8,640 bases of DNA, taken from contig JAJRUK010000144.1 in assembly GCA_024277835.1 (NCBI GenBank), positions 1 through 8,640 on the forward strand, given 5' to 3'. Of this stretch, positions 1 through 6,223 are shown piece by piece. The notes beneath the pieces were generated by a model, which ran no database searches, was not told the origin of the DNA, and was given only the letters and a program-made list of their open reading frames with translations. Position numbers and translations under genes: made by a program. The first letter of the stretch is position 1, and each line of letters opens with the position of its first letter. The DNA comes from Planctomycetota bacterium (GTDB taxonomy: Bacteria > Planctomycetota > Phycisphaerae > UBA1845).

Positions 1-49
1 CCAACTCCTTCGCTGCACCAACCCGCGTTACCGTCAAAGGTGTTCTCAT
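1..49 (-). CDS. 5' end of an unidentified gene running off the left edge
   Basis: Read on the minus strand, an ATG at 49 is preceded by GGAGG with an 8-nt spacer, the best ribosome binding site in the window. The frame stays open for the remaining 16 codons to the edge. The visible N-terminus reads MRTPLTVTRVGAAKEL, which I do not recognise; it is not the usual start of SelA or SelB, the selenium genes one might hope for beside a tRNA-Sec. It is transcribed away from the tRNA. The call rests on the start codon and ribosome binding site alone, since too little of the protein is visible for any functional statement. Confidence 0.5.
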   Translation of the reverse strand, partial: MRTPLTVTRVGAAKEL

Positions 50-137
50 GAGACAAGCCTCCATGCTTGAACAACACCTCTATCGGCATATCTATACTAG
101 ACTCTGTATAAGATGGTGTGTACGAAGCTACTAGCCG

Positions 138-192
138 AGCCGCGCCCGCGAGGAAGCGATCCGTTCGCTTTGTCGAAAGCCGTGGCGCGGCT
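138..192. repeat. Nested perfect inverted repeats (REP-like hairpin)
   Basis: The outer arms are 9 bp and perfect (138-146 with 184-192). Inside is a 6-bp perfect hairpin, 154-159 with 165-170, around a 5-nt loop. There is no T-run on either side, so it does not look like an intrinsic terminator. The form is that of a REP-like extragenic palindrome, but only one copy is in this window, so repeat-family membership is unproven. Confidence 0.35.
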
Positions 193-408
193 TCGCTGGG
201 TCGTTGCACGCGCGTTTGAACCCTCTCTTCGCAAGAAAAGCCCCGAAAACCAAAAAACAATCCAGTTCCACAACTCCCTTTGATGTCGCAGGACGCTTGG
301 TAGTTTTTGGAAACGAGACCAAACGTGTCGCAGAAACGTGCTTCGGCTTGCGCATCGGTGCATGTTGCGGGTAGTATTGGAGGGTGTAGCACGAACAAAA
401 GAAAACCC

Positions 409-414
409 TATGAT
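409..414 (+). promoter_or_regulatory. Possible -10 box for the tRNA-Sec gene
   Basis: TATGAT lies 42 nt upstream of the tRNA 5' end and would place transcription start near 421, so the transcript would carry the UUCG hairpin and then the tRNA. The -35 position at a 17-nt spacing reads GTAGCA, a poor match, so this is a weak call resting on the -10 box and its position. Confidence 0.3.
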
Positions 415-427
415 ACAAGCGCAATGA

Positions 428-445
428 GACGCACTTCGGTGCGTC
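428..445 (+). other. UUCG-capped hairpin just upstream of tRNA-Sec
   Basis: GACGCAC at 428-434 pairs perfectly with GTGCGTC at 439-445 around a TTCG loop closed by C-G, which is the very stable cUUCGg tetraloop. It ends 10 nt before the first base of the tRNA. It is not followed by a T-run, so it is more likely a leader or processing structure than a terminator. The function is not known. Confidence 0.45.
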
Positions 446-455
446 AAAATGCTTC

Positions 456-551
456 GGGAGTGTCTGGCCGCCTGGTGGGGTCCACGGTCTTCAAAGCCGT
501 TGAAGCGTCGTTTACGCGGCGCTTGGTAGGTTCGATTCCTATCCACTCCCG
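456..551 (+). tRNA. selC: tRNA-Sec (selenocysteine, anticodon UCA)
   Basis: This tRNA delivers selenocysteine to in-frame UGA codons after SelA converts seryl-tRNA-Sec. The anticodon loop CTTCAAA (489-495) carries TCA at 491-493 on a five-pair stem (484-488/496-500). The acceptor pairs 456-462 with 544-550, and the T arm has loop TTCGATT on a stem that reaches six pairs (525-530/538-543). Together these make the 13-bp acceptor-T stack expected of bacterial tRNA-Sec. The variable arm is long, with eight pairs between 503-510 and 517-524 (one is T-G). The discriminator is G551, as conserved in this class. The 3' end reads GTTA, so CCA is not encoded and must be added enzymatically. The D arm (465-482) is imperfect: it needs two mismatches or bulges to reach six or seven pairs around TGGT. 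A T7 run follows at 556-562. Confidence 0.93.
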
Positions 552-623
552 TTAGTTTTTTTAGCGGTTTCTTGCAGGGGGATATAGCAAGCAGTTGTTT
601 ATCGCATCGGGGGACTGCTGCAA

Positions 624-1000
624 ATGACTAAAGAACCACCGCCTGACTTCGTTCGTGACGGCAACGTGGTCAACGGGCTTCGTAAGCAAAAGGCTACGAC
701 GAAAAAAATCGTCAAATCCTCCGCTATTTTTCCCTGCTTGATAACGGGCGGAGGAAGTATTTCGGCAACAGTGACGACCAGCCCTCGGCAATTCTAAAGT
801 ACCGACAATGGCTGACTCAGCAGGGTGAGCATACTCTGGCTCTCACAACCGCCAAGGCGACGTTCTGCGAGTTCGACGATGGCCCTGCCGCCGCATTCCG
901 CTGCTCGACGGACATCACCATCAACAAAGATGGAACTGTTGAGGCCGCTAAATGCCAAGCCCATTTCAAAAGCTGCGGATACACCATACTTGACTGTTAA
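624..1000 (+). pseudogene. Split or frameshifted small gene, possible integrase-end remnant
   Basis: The first part starts at ATG 624, preceded by GGGGGA at 609-614, and runs in its own frame to a stop at 795-797. A second frame, open from 686 to the TAA at 998-1000, has no ATG, GTG or TTG start yet looks more coding: most codons end in G or C, and it finishes 5 nt before the convergent PilZ gene. A -1 shift within the A7 run at 702-708 joins the two into a product of about 125 residues. The middle, with GRRKYFG and then ILKYRQWL, faintly resembles the N-terminal region of planctomycete tyrosine integrases, but no catalytic domain follows. The C-terminal part is cysteine-rich (five Cys in about 45 residues) and I do not recognise it. 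It may be a decayed gene, a programmed frameshift or a sequencing error in the A-run. Its position just after a tRNA would suit a remnant of an integrated element. Confidence 0.4.
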
Positions 1001-1005
1001 GTGCT

Positions 1006-1371
1006 CTAGAAGAGAAACTCAACGCCTACCGTAAAGTACCCTTCTTCGGTCTCGGTGCAATGTCGAACGATCGCCCGCCCGTGGAAGCTGACCTCCGGTT
1101 CGTGGATCGCGATCCCAATCTCCAGCCCGACATCAAGCGCGTCGTCGCTGCGAAGCCCAGCCCCCTGAAGGCTCAGGTTCTCGCAGGTACCGAGCTGGTG
1201 GTTTTCGACGCCGCTCTTGTCTGCCACCCATAGCTCAACCGTGCCCGGGAAGGGCCAGCGAGCGACCTCGCGGCGACAATTTCCCTTGCCGTACGCTTCT
1301 TCCTGCCGCTTCTTCAGGAGCGTGGTGATCGCCTTTTCGGTGAGCGGTCTGATCTCGTCAGTAATGGTCAT
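1006..1371 (-). CDS. PilZ domain protein (c-di-GMP binding)
   Basis: This is a cytoplasmic protein of 121 residues that is almost entirely one PilZ domain, the family that binds cyclic di-GMP and passes the signal to partner proteins. Both halves of the binding signature are visible: RxxxR at Arg34-Arg38 and NxSxxG at Asn65-Gly70 (NLSLQG). The domain closes with the typical VGVEF strand at the C-terminus. About 30 helical residues precede the domain, and there is no signal peptide, membrane segment or output domain. I chose the ATG at 1371 because GGAGG sits 5 nt upstream; an ATG at 1416 would add 15 residues but has a weaker site. It follows the glycosyltransferase gene on the same strand after about 130 nt. 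The partner and the process it controls (for example exopolysaccharide or motility) cannot be read from the sequence. Confidence 0.85.
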   Translation of the reverse strand: MTITDEIRPLTEKAITTLLKKRQEEAYGKGNCRREVARWPFPGTVELWVADKSGVENHQLGTCENLSLQGAGLRSDDALDVGLEIGIAIHEPEVSFHGRAIVRHCTETEEGYFTVGVEFLF

Positions 1372-1504
1372 TGGTTCCTCCGTCGTGTCGATGCGAGTTA
1401 GCGCTACCGCGCACATCGCTTTCCCCTGATGAAGGTACGATACGACGAGGAAATGCGGCGGCGATACACGAGGAAGGGGTTATCGGTGCTGGCGTGATGC
1501 GGTT

Positions 1505-2206
1505 TTAATCGACGTCGCGACGGACGTACCACATATCGAGCCCTTCTCGCTTCTTCCAGGCGCTTCGCCCAAAAAAGAGAAGCCTCCCGATAACCTTCAT
1601 CGTCTCCCACCCGCTGTGAGACTTGGTCTTTCGAGCAGAGGACGCAACCGTTTCGCGAAGGATCACGAATCGACCCTGCGTCTTGAGGGCTGTGCTTAGA
1701 AAGATTTCTTCACCGACATAGTACTGCTCATCGAAGCCCCCCACCGCTTCAAACGCATCGCGGCGGACGAAGATAAAACAACCCGCAGCCCAGCAGCGTA
1801 AACGAGAAACAGTATTCCAGAACCCCAGCAAGAAACGTCCGAAAAACGAGAGTTCTTCGTCTAACCCAACGGTGATGCCGCCGCCGATCGCGCCGTCGTC
1901 GAGCGATTGGAGTGCTGCTTGCAATGTTTCGGTCGGTATGACGGTGTCGGCATCGACGAAGATGATCGGGTCGCCGGTCGCGACCTTGGCTCCTTCGTTT
2001 CGAGCAGCCGCGATATGACGGCGATCAATCACGACCACCTTCGCGCCTTTCTTGGTGGCGACGGCGGCGGTGGCATCGGTCGAGGCGTCACTGGCGACGA
2101 TGATCTCGTACTCGCGCCCGGTCGCCTTGGCAGCGACGTGTAGCGCGTCGAGCGTGCGTGGGAGGAGCTTTTCCTCGTTGTGGGCTGGGATGACGAATGA
2201 AATCAT
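1505..2206 (-). CDS. Family 2 glycosyltransferase
   Basis: This is a 233-residue GT-A fold transferase that would move a sugar from a nucleotide donor onto an acceptor in glycan or envelope synthesis. The N-terminus has the family signature SFVIPAHNEE (residues 3-12), followed by the ASDASTD nucleotide-binding segment (38-44). The metal-binding DxD is Asp85-Ala-Asp87 within FVDADT. The acceptor-side region has VGGFDEQYYVGEE (155-167), whose acidic pair is the usual site of the catalytic base. There are no clear transmembrane helices, only a hydrophobic stretch near 121-147, so the protein is probably soluble or peripheral. The start ATG at 2206 lies 18 nt after the protease stop, with only a distant GAGGG upstream, so translation may be coupled to that gene. 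Donor and acceptor cannot be assigned. The neighbouring PilZ gene makes c-di-GMP control of a polysaccharide an attractive but unproven idea. Confidence 0.88.
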   Translation of the reverse strand: MISFVIPAHNEEKLLPRTLDALHVAAKATGREYEIIVASDASTDATAAVATKKGAKVVVIDRRHIAAARNEGAKVATGDPIIFVDADTVIPTETLQAALQSLDDGAIGGGITVGLDEELSFFGRFLLGFWNTVSRLRCWAAGCFIFVRRDAFEAVGGFDEQYYVGEEIFLSTALKTQGRFVILRETVASSARKTKSHSGWETMKVIGRLLFFGRSAWKKREGLDMWYVRRDVD

Positions 2207-2224
2207 CAGTTGAGCATACGCCCT

Positions 2225-4732
2225 CTAGCCCCACTTGCGGAGGACATCCTGATAGGTCACGAAGAGAAAGATCCCAAGGATCAAAAACAGACCGATCATC
2301 TGCGTTGCGACCTGGACACGAAGGCTGACGGGTGAGCCTTTGATTTTTTCGATGATTAAGAAGATCATCAGACCGCCGTCTACAATCGGCAGCGGTAGGA
2401 AGTTAATCACTGCGAGGTTCGCAGAGAGCATCCCGAGGAAGAAGAGAAACTTGATGAAGTCGTGCTTGGCGACCTTGCTGCCTATGTCGAAAATCCCGAG
2501 CGGACCGGACATACTTTCAAGACCGAGATTGCGCGTGAAAATCATGCGCTCAAGCATCGTATAAACCTGAAGGATCATGTAGTAGGTCTTGTGCGCACCG
2601 ATGCCGACGGCGTCGAGCATACCCTCGCCCTTTAGGAGAAATGTCGATGGGGCAGTGACGACACTTGGTCCATACGCGATGCGACTGACCCACGGATCGA
2701 CCATGTCAGATGTCACGTCGATTTGAGCGACCTGCCTGGGGGCGAATCGATTCGCGCGGTACTCGATCGTAACGCCCTTTTGCCCTGCGACCTGCTCAAG
2801 CGCAACGCGGGTTCCTTTTCGATATCCAACGGGTAGCGTTCGCGTTTCACCGCCTTCGGTAACGTCAACAGCTTCTTTGCCTGCGATACTCAAGATGCGA
2901 GACTCGGGGCCTAACCCCAGAACGGTTCGAATGGACGGTGGCACGTCGAAGCTCGCAACGTGGGACTCTCCGGCCACATCTTGATAGGCAAGCTGCACGG
3001 TCGTTCCCGCTTTTTCACGAAACGCGTCGATCAACTCGCGCCACTTTGACACATCTTGGTCATCGACAGAAGTGATAAGAGCGCCCGCGGGGATGTTTGC
3101 CTTGGCCGCGGGTGTAAGCTGTCCATCGACTCGTTCAACAATCGCACCGACGCGAAGTAGATCATCAGCCACGAGTCTGTAGCTCGCGCCGATGGTCCCT
3201 GATTTTTGGGGTGTGACGATCACCTTGGCGACTCGTCCGGAGGCCTTGCGAACCGACATCGGAATACGACTACCGGGTCTGGAACGTATCTCTTTTCGCA
3301 CAACGTCCGCCGACGGCTTGTCCATATCGCCCATGCGTAGAATGACATCGCCCGCTTGGATCCCCGCCTTGGCTGCGACACCCCCGGCACGAACAGTCTC
3401 AACGACTGCGTTGCCATCTTCGCCCGCGAGGATGAGCGACTGAATTGTCGCGGGTCCATTGCGAATCGTCTTGGGACGCACAAACCCCTTGACCATTGAA
3501 CCGTCGGCGCGGCGGACGCGATAAAAAATGTCTCGCTCGGCGTTGTCGCGAACGGATTGGGAGATGTCCGCCCGACTGGGGAACTGCTTGTCTTCCCAGT
3601 TGAGAATGATGTCGCCCTCTTTGATACCGCCGAGGAACGCTCTGCCCGTTGGGTTGATGAATGCGAACTTGGCCATGGGCGTCAAACCCAGCACGCCAAT
3701 GGTGCGCGGGTCTTTTCCATCGGCGGGATGAATCTCCAAGCGCGGCGGCACTTGAACGAGAACGCGCGTCGGCGGCGCGTCCGGGTTCTTTGGGTCGGGG
3801 CGCTCGACGTATATATCGCCCTTTGCGTAGACAAGGTTGGCGAGCATCGTGCTGGCGTTCTCTTTCGTTACTTCCCGCCCACCCATCTCAACCAGAATAT
3901 CGCCAACGTGCGGGTGGTCCGGTCGGTCCGGGTCGATCTGTGACCCAACCGCTAGGATCTCGCGCGTGACGCCAGCGGCGATTCCGATTCGTTGTCGCTT
4001 GATGTCCGCGTTGGAAGCGGGGTCGCGGTATTTGGGAGTAATGTAGAACGGCGGGAGTAGTTCGCCGTCTCGCTCGACGAGGATTTCAATCGGTTCATGG
4101 GGTTCTGCCAGCAAGATAGCGTACATGACCTCTTGGAATTCAAGGATGCGCTCCCCGTTGATCTCCTTGATTAAGTCGCCGGGGAGGATGCCCACTTGCT
4201 CCGCTGGTGAGTCGGATACGACAATACCGACGCGCGGCGGCGCGGCGTCCATGCCGACCCAAAAGACGATCATGAAGATAAAACACGCGAACAACAGGTT
4301 CATCACGACGCCCGCCGACACGATGGCCATGCGGTGTCCGATGGGCTTATTCGGGAAGGAACCGGGGTCGTCCTTGTACTTCAACTCTTCCGATTTGTCG
4401 TCGAAGTCCTCCTGCCCGAGCATCTTGACGTATCCACCGAGCGGCAAAATATTGAACGAGTATCGCGTTTCGCCTTTGGTGAAGCCGAATAGCTCGCGAC
4501 CAAAACCGACGGCGAACCGATCAACGCGAACGCCCGCCCATTTTGCAACGGCGAAATGACCCAGTTCGTGAATGAAGACGATGACCGAAAACCCGCCGAG
4601 CATCATCAGGTAAGGCCAAGCCGTTCCCCAGATGCTGGTGATCATCGCCCAGATGTTTCCGATGCCCCCCTGGGCGATCAAGTCTCCGGCGCTGCCTGTG
4701 AACGTGGTGCTTGCGATTAGCAGGCTGTGCAT
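2225..4732 (-). CDS. rseP: RseP-like site-2 metalloprotease with expanded PDZ array
   Basis: This is a zinc metalloprotease of family M50B that cleaves transmembrane substrates within the membrane; in E. coli RseP completes cleavage of the anti-sigma factor RseA. It has 835 residues with the chosen start. HELGH at 55-59 gives two zinc-binding His and the catalytic Glu, in the first membrane helix (about 40-65). NFLPLPIVDGG (777-787) supplies the third zinc ligand, Asp785. Other helices lie near 133-162, 755-793 and 808-828. Between them are about four PDZ-like modules (centred near 200, 370, 470 and 560), a degenerate one near 280 and perhaps one near 630. E. coli RseP has about 450 residues and two PDZ domains, so the periplasmic part is greatly enlarged. 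The ATG at 4732 has AGAGG 7 nt upstream and overlaps dxr by 16 nt; the ATG at 4756 has no good site. Substrates are unknown. Confidence 0.9.
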   Translation of the reverse strand: MHSLLIASTTFTGSAGDLIAQGGIGNIWAMITSIWGTAWPYLMMLGGFSVIVFIHELGHFAVAKWAGVRVDRFAVGFGRELFGFTKGETRYSFNILPLGGYVKMLGQEDFDDKSEELKYKDDPGSFPNKPIGHRMAIVSAGVVMNLLFACFIFMIVFWVGMDAAPPRVGIVVSDSPAEQVGILPGDLIKEINGERILEFQEVMYAILLAEPHEPIEILVERDGELLPPFYITPKYRDPASNADIKRQRIGIAAGVTREILAVGSQIDPDRPDHPHVGDILVEMGGREVTKENASTMLANLVYAKGDIYVERPDPKNPDAPPTRVLVQVPPRLEIHPADGKDPRTIGVLGLTPMAKFAFINPTGRAFLGGIKEGDIILNWEDKQFPSRADISQSVRDNAERDIFYRVRRADGSMVKGFVRPKTIRNGPATIQSLILAGEDGNAVVETVRAGGVAAKAGIQAGDVILRMGDMDKPSADVVRKEIRSRPGSRIPMSVRKASGRVAKVIVTPQKSGTIGASYRLVADDLLRVGAIVERVDGQLTPAAKANIPAGALITSVDDQDVSKWRELIDAFREKAGTTVQLAYQDVAGESHVASFDVPPSIRTVLGLGPESRILSIAGKEAVDVTEGGETRTLPVGYRKGTRVALEQVAGQKGVTIEYRANRFAPRQVAQIDVTSDMVDPWVSRIAYGPSVVTAPSTFLLKGEGMLDAVGIGAHKTYYMILQVYTMLERMIFTRNLGLESMSGPLGIFDIGSKVAKHDFIKFLFFLGMLSANLAVINFLPLPIVDGGLMIFLIIEKIKGSPVSLRVQVATQMIGLFLILGIFLFVTYQDVLRKWG

Positions 4733-5877
4733 TTTGCTACCTCTTGTCGCGCCCATGCGTCCGCTTCGAGCAACTGCTCAAGCGTCGGTTGGGCGATGAA
4801 ATTGTGTTCTGTTAGTATCTTCTCGGAAAAGCGTGCAATATCGCCAAACGATAAAGCATCGGCACGAAACATTTCTACGGCGACCTCGTTGGCTGCGTTG
4901 AAAACCGCCCCGCACGTACCGCCCTTTTCGGCGACCTGGTGACCGAGTCGCAGGGCTGGGAATCTGTCGAGGTCGGGTTTCTCGAAGGTCAGTGTCCCTG
5001 CGGCGTACAAGTCCAACCTTGGCGAAGGGCATGCGATGCGGTCTGGATAGGTCAAAGCGTATTGGATCGGCGTGCGCATGTCGGGTGTGCCGAGTTGAGC
5101 AATGACCGATCCGTCGCGAAACTCGACCAGCGAATGGACGATCGACTCGGGATGCACGACGACCTCGATTCGGTCAGGATCAATATCAAAAAGCCACCTT
5201 GCCTCGACGATCTCGAGCGCTTTGTTCATCATGGTGGCTGAGTCGATCGTGATCTTTGGACCCATGTCCCATGTGGGGTGGCGAAGCGCCTCCTGAACGG
5301 TGATCTCTGCCATTGCCTCGGGCGACCACGTTCTAAACGGACCACCGGATGCGGTGAGATAGATTTTTTCGACGTCCTCGCGGTTGCCAGCCTGCATCGC
5401 CTGAAAAATGGCGGAGTGCTCGCTATCGACGGGGATGATCTTCGCACCGGTTTCTTGCGCAAGGCCCATCAAGACCGAACCGGCAATAACGAGGGATTCT
5501 TTGTTGGCGAGGGCGACGTGCTTTCCAAGTTCTACCGCGCGAATCGTTGCGCCGAGTCCGCCCGTACCGACGACCGCACTGATGATGATGTCAAAATCAA
5601 CACCGTTGACGAGGTCTACGAGAGCATCGGTACCGGTGAAGCATTTCGTCGGGGTCGGGGAACCTGTGAGTGCATCGTGGAGATCAGCCGCGGCACCTTC
5701 ATCCGCAATGGCGACCGCTTCGACGTCTAGCCGATTAGCCTGCTCGGCGAGGTCTTTGGCGTTTGACCCTGCCGCGAGGGCCACGACCTGCCAAGATTCG
5801 CCCAAAGCATCAATGACGCTGAGCGCATTTCGCCCGATCGACCCCGTTGACCCCAATAGCAAGATGCGTTTTTTCAT
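4717..5877 (-). CDS. dxr: 1-deoxy-D-xylulose 5-phosphate reductoisomerase
   Basis: Dxr (IspC) converts 1-deoxy-D-xylulose 5-phosphate to 2-C-methyl-D-erythritol 4-phosphate with NADPH and a divalent metal. It is the committed step of the MEP isoprenoid pathway, acts in the cytoplasm and is the target of fosmidomycin. The 386-residue product is of normal length. GSTGSIG at 9-15 is the NADPH-binding loop and NKESLV lies at 125-130. Asp151, Glu153 and Glu222 match the metal ligands, and SGGPFR (177-182), HPTWDMGPKITID (200-212) and HPESIVHSLV (242-251) line the active site. Nothing essential is missing. The ATG at 5877 fits the family N-terminus; an in-frame ATG at 5934 lies inside the promoter -10 box and is unlikely to be in the transcript. 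The ribosome binding site is weak. The gene leads the minus-strand block and overlaps the protease gene; cdsA and uppS, which lie between them in E. coli, are absent here. Confidence 0.96.
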   Translation of the reverse strand: MKKRILLLGSTGSIGRNALSVIDALGESWQVVALAAGSNAKDLAEQANRLDVEAVAIADEGAAADLHDALTGSPTPTKCFTGTDALVDLVNGVDFDIIISAVVGTGGLGATIRAVELGKHVALANKESLVIAGSVLMGLAQETGAKIIPVDSEHSAIFQAMQAGNREDVEKIYLTASGGPFRTWSPEAMAEITVQEALRHPTWDMGPKITIDSATMMNKALEIVEARWLFDIDPDRIEVVVHPESIVHSLVEFRDGSVIAQLGTPDMRTPIQYALTYPDRIACPSPRLDLYAAGTLTFEKPDLDRFPALRLGHQVAEKGGTCGAVFNAANEVAVEMFRADALSFGDIARFSEKILTEHNFIAQPTLEQLLEADAWARQEVAKCTAC

Positions 5878-5929
5878 GTCCGTATGTATCGGGGCTACTG
5901 CTGCATTTTTCTGAGACGCCCGGCGGGGC

Positions 5930-5958
5930 ATCATAGGACCAGATCGCCGCCGTTACAA
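5930..5958 (-). promoter_or_regulatory. Sigma-70-like promoter for dxr
   Basis: On the minus strand TTGTAA (5958-5953) and TATGAT (5935-5930) are separated by exactly 17 nt. Transcription would start near 5923, giving a leader of about 46 nt before the dxr ATG at 5877. The box also argues against the upstream in-frame ATG at 5934. It probably serves the protease and glycosyltransferase genes downstream too. The call is from consensus match and position only. Confidence 0.6.
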
Positions 5959-6003
5959 CAAAACGAGACGGGCGCGTTACACGCCCGGACCAATTCACAC
6001 AAA

Positions 6004-6032
6004 TTGCCCGGACCCTGCAGTGAATCTATAAT
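6004..6032 (+). promoter_or_regulatory. Sigma-70-like promoter towards the rhomboid gene
   Basis: TTGCCC (6004-6009) and a perfect TATAAT (6027-6032) are 17 nt apart. The start would be near 6039, leaving a leader of about 185 nt before the rhomboid ATG, within which a small open reading frame sits. This is the best -10 match found in the window. It is arranged divergently with the dxr promoter about 45 nt away, so the two could share a regulator. Confidence 0.6.
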
Positions 6033-6136
6033 CATCGGCAGAATCGGCGACTTTCGGAGTTGCCCTGGCGGGATGGAACACGGCCCATAACTCGTGCCCT
6101 GCGATGCACACGCGTGCGGTTGCAATGGAGACTGCG

Positions 6137-6220
6137 ATGGTGCCGATATTCTTTCAAGGGCACCTGCTGGCGGGACCGGGCATGACTGTCTTGAACATGG
6201 TTTGGGTGGAGAACAGGTAA
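6137..6220 (+). CDS. Small leader ORF before the rhomboid gene
   Basis: From ATG 6137, with GGAG 6 nt upstream, a frame of 27 codons ends at the TAA at 6218-6220, leaving one codon (CGA) before the rhomboid ATG. An ATG at 6125 in the same frame would give 31 codons but lacks a ribosome binding site. The predicted peptide is hydrophobic, starting MVPIFFQGHLLAG, with no charged residue until the last three positions. It is in the same frame as the rhomboid gene, so the stop codon is all that separates them. The end of this ORF carries the AGG that would serve the rhomboid start, so translation of one may affect the other. It could be a leader peptide, a small membrane protein or chance. Confidence 0.35.
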   Translation: MVPIFFQGHLLAGPGMTVLNMVWVENR

Positions 6221-6223
6221 CGA

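Larger units (their letters stand above)
50..455. other. Gene-poor region with inverted repeats before tRNA-Sec
   Basis: No reading frame here has a convincing start, ribosome binding site and protein character. Two long minus-strand frames cross it (97-546 and 131-424), but the first runs antisense through the tRNA and neither gives a recognisable protein. The left part has nested inverted repeats: AGCCGCGCC at 138-146 pairs with GGCGCGGCT at 184-192, enclosing a smaller hairpin AAGCGA/TCGCTT at 154-159/165-170. CGTGCT at 337-342 can pair with AGCACG at 388-393. The stretch could hold an untranslated leader, a structured RNA or a dispersed repeat. The sequence alone does not decide between these. 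Confidence 0.4.

Noticed and set aside
131..424. Minus-strand open frame of 97 residues
   Set aside because: It has no clear ribosome binding site and no recognisable domain. I treat the region as a possible repeat or RNA, not a gene.
97..546. Minus-strand open frame of 149 residues
   Set aside because: It runs antisense through the tRNA-Sec gene, has no ribosome binding site and has a low-information composition.
556..562. T7 run as an intrinsic terminator for the tRNA
   Set aside because: No separate hairpin sits directly before it. Only the tRNA's own arms could serve, so I noted it without calling a terminator.
590..619. Inverted repeat AGCAGT/ACTGCT before ATG 624
   Set aside because: Only 6 bp with an 18-nt loop and no T-run; this is easily chance.
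1404..1610. Minus-strand frame overlapping the glycosyltransferase end
   Set aside because: It is a shifted-frame shadow of the glycosyltransferase with an Arg-rich composition.
3557..3943. Plus-strand frame of 128 residues
   Set aside because: It lies antisense inside the protease gene, whose catalytic and PDZ motifs are unambiguous.
5278..5914. Plus-strand frames of 150 and 168 residues
   Set aside because: They are antisense shadows of dxr with no domain.
6039..6223. 4.5S, 6S or other known RNA in the rhomboid leader
   Set aside because: I saw none of the conserved motifs of these RNAs; the stretch is better explained as a leader with a small ORF.
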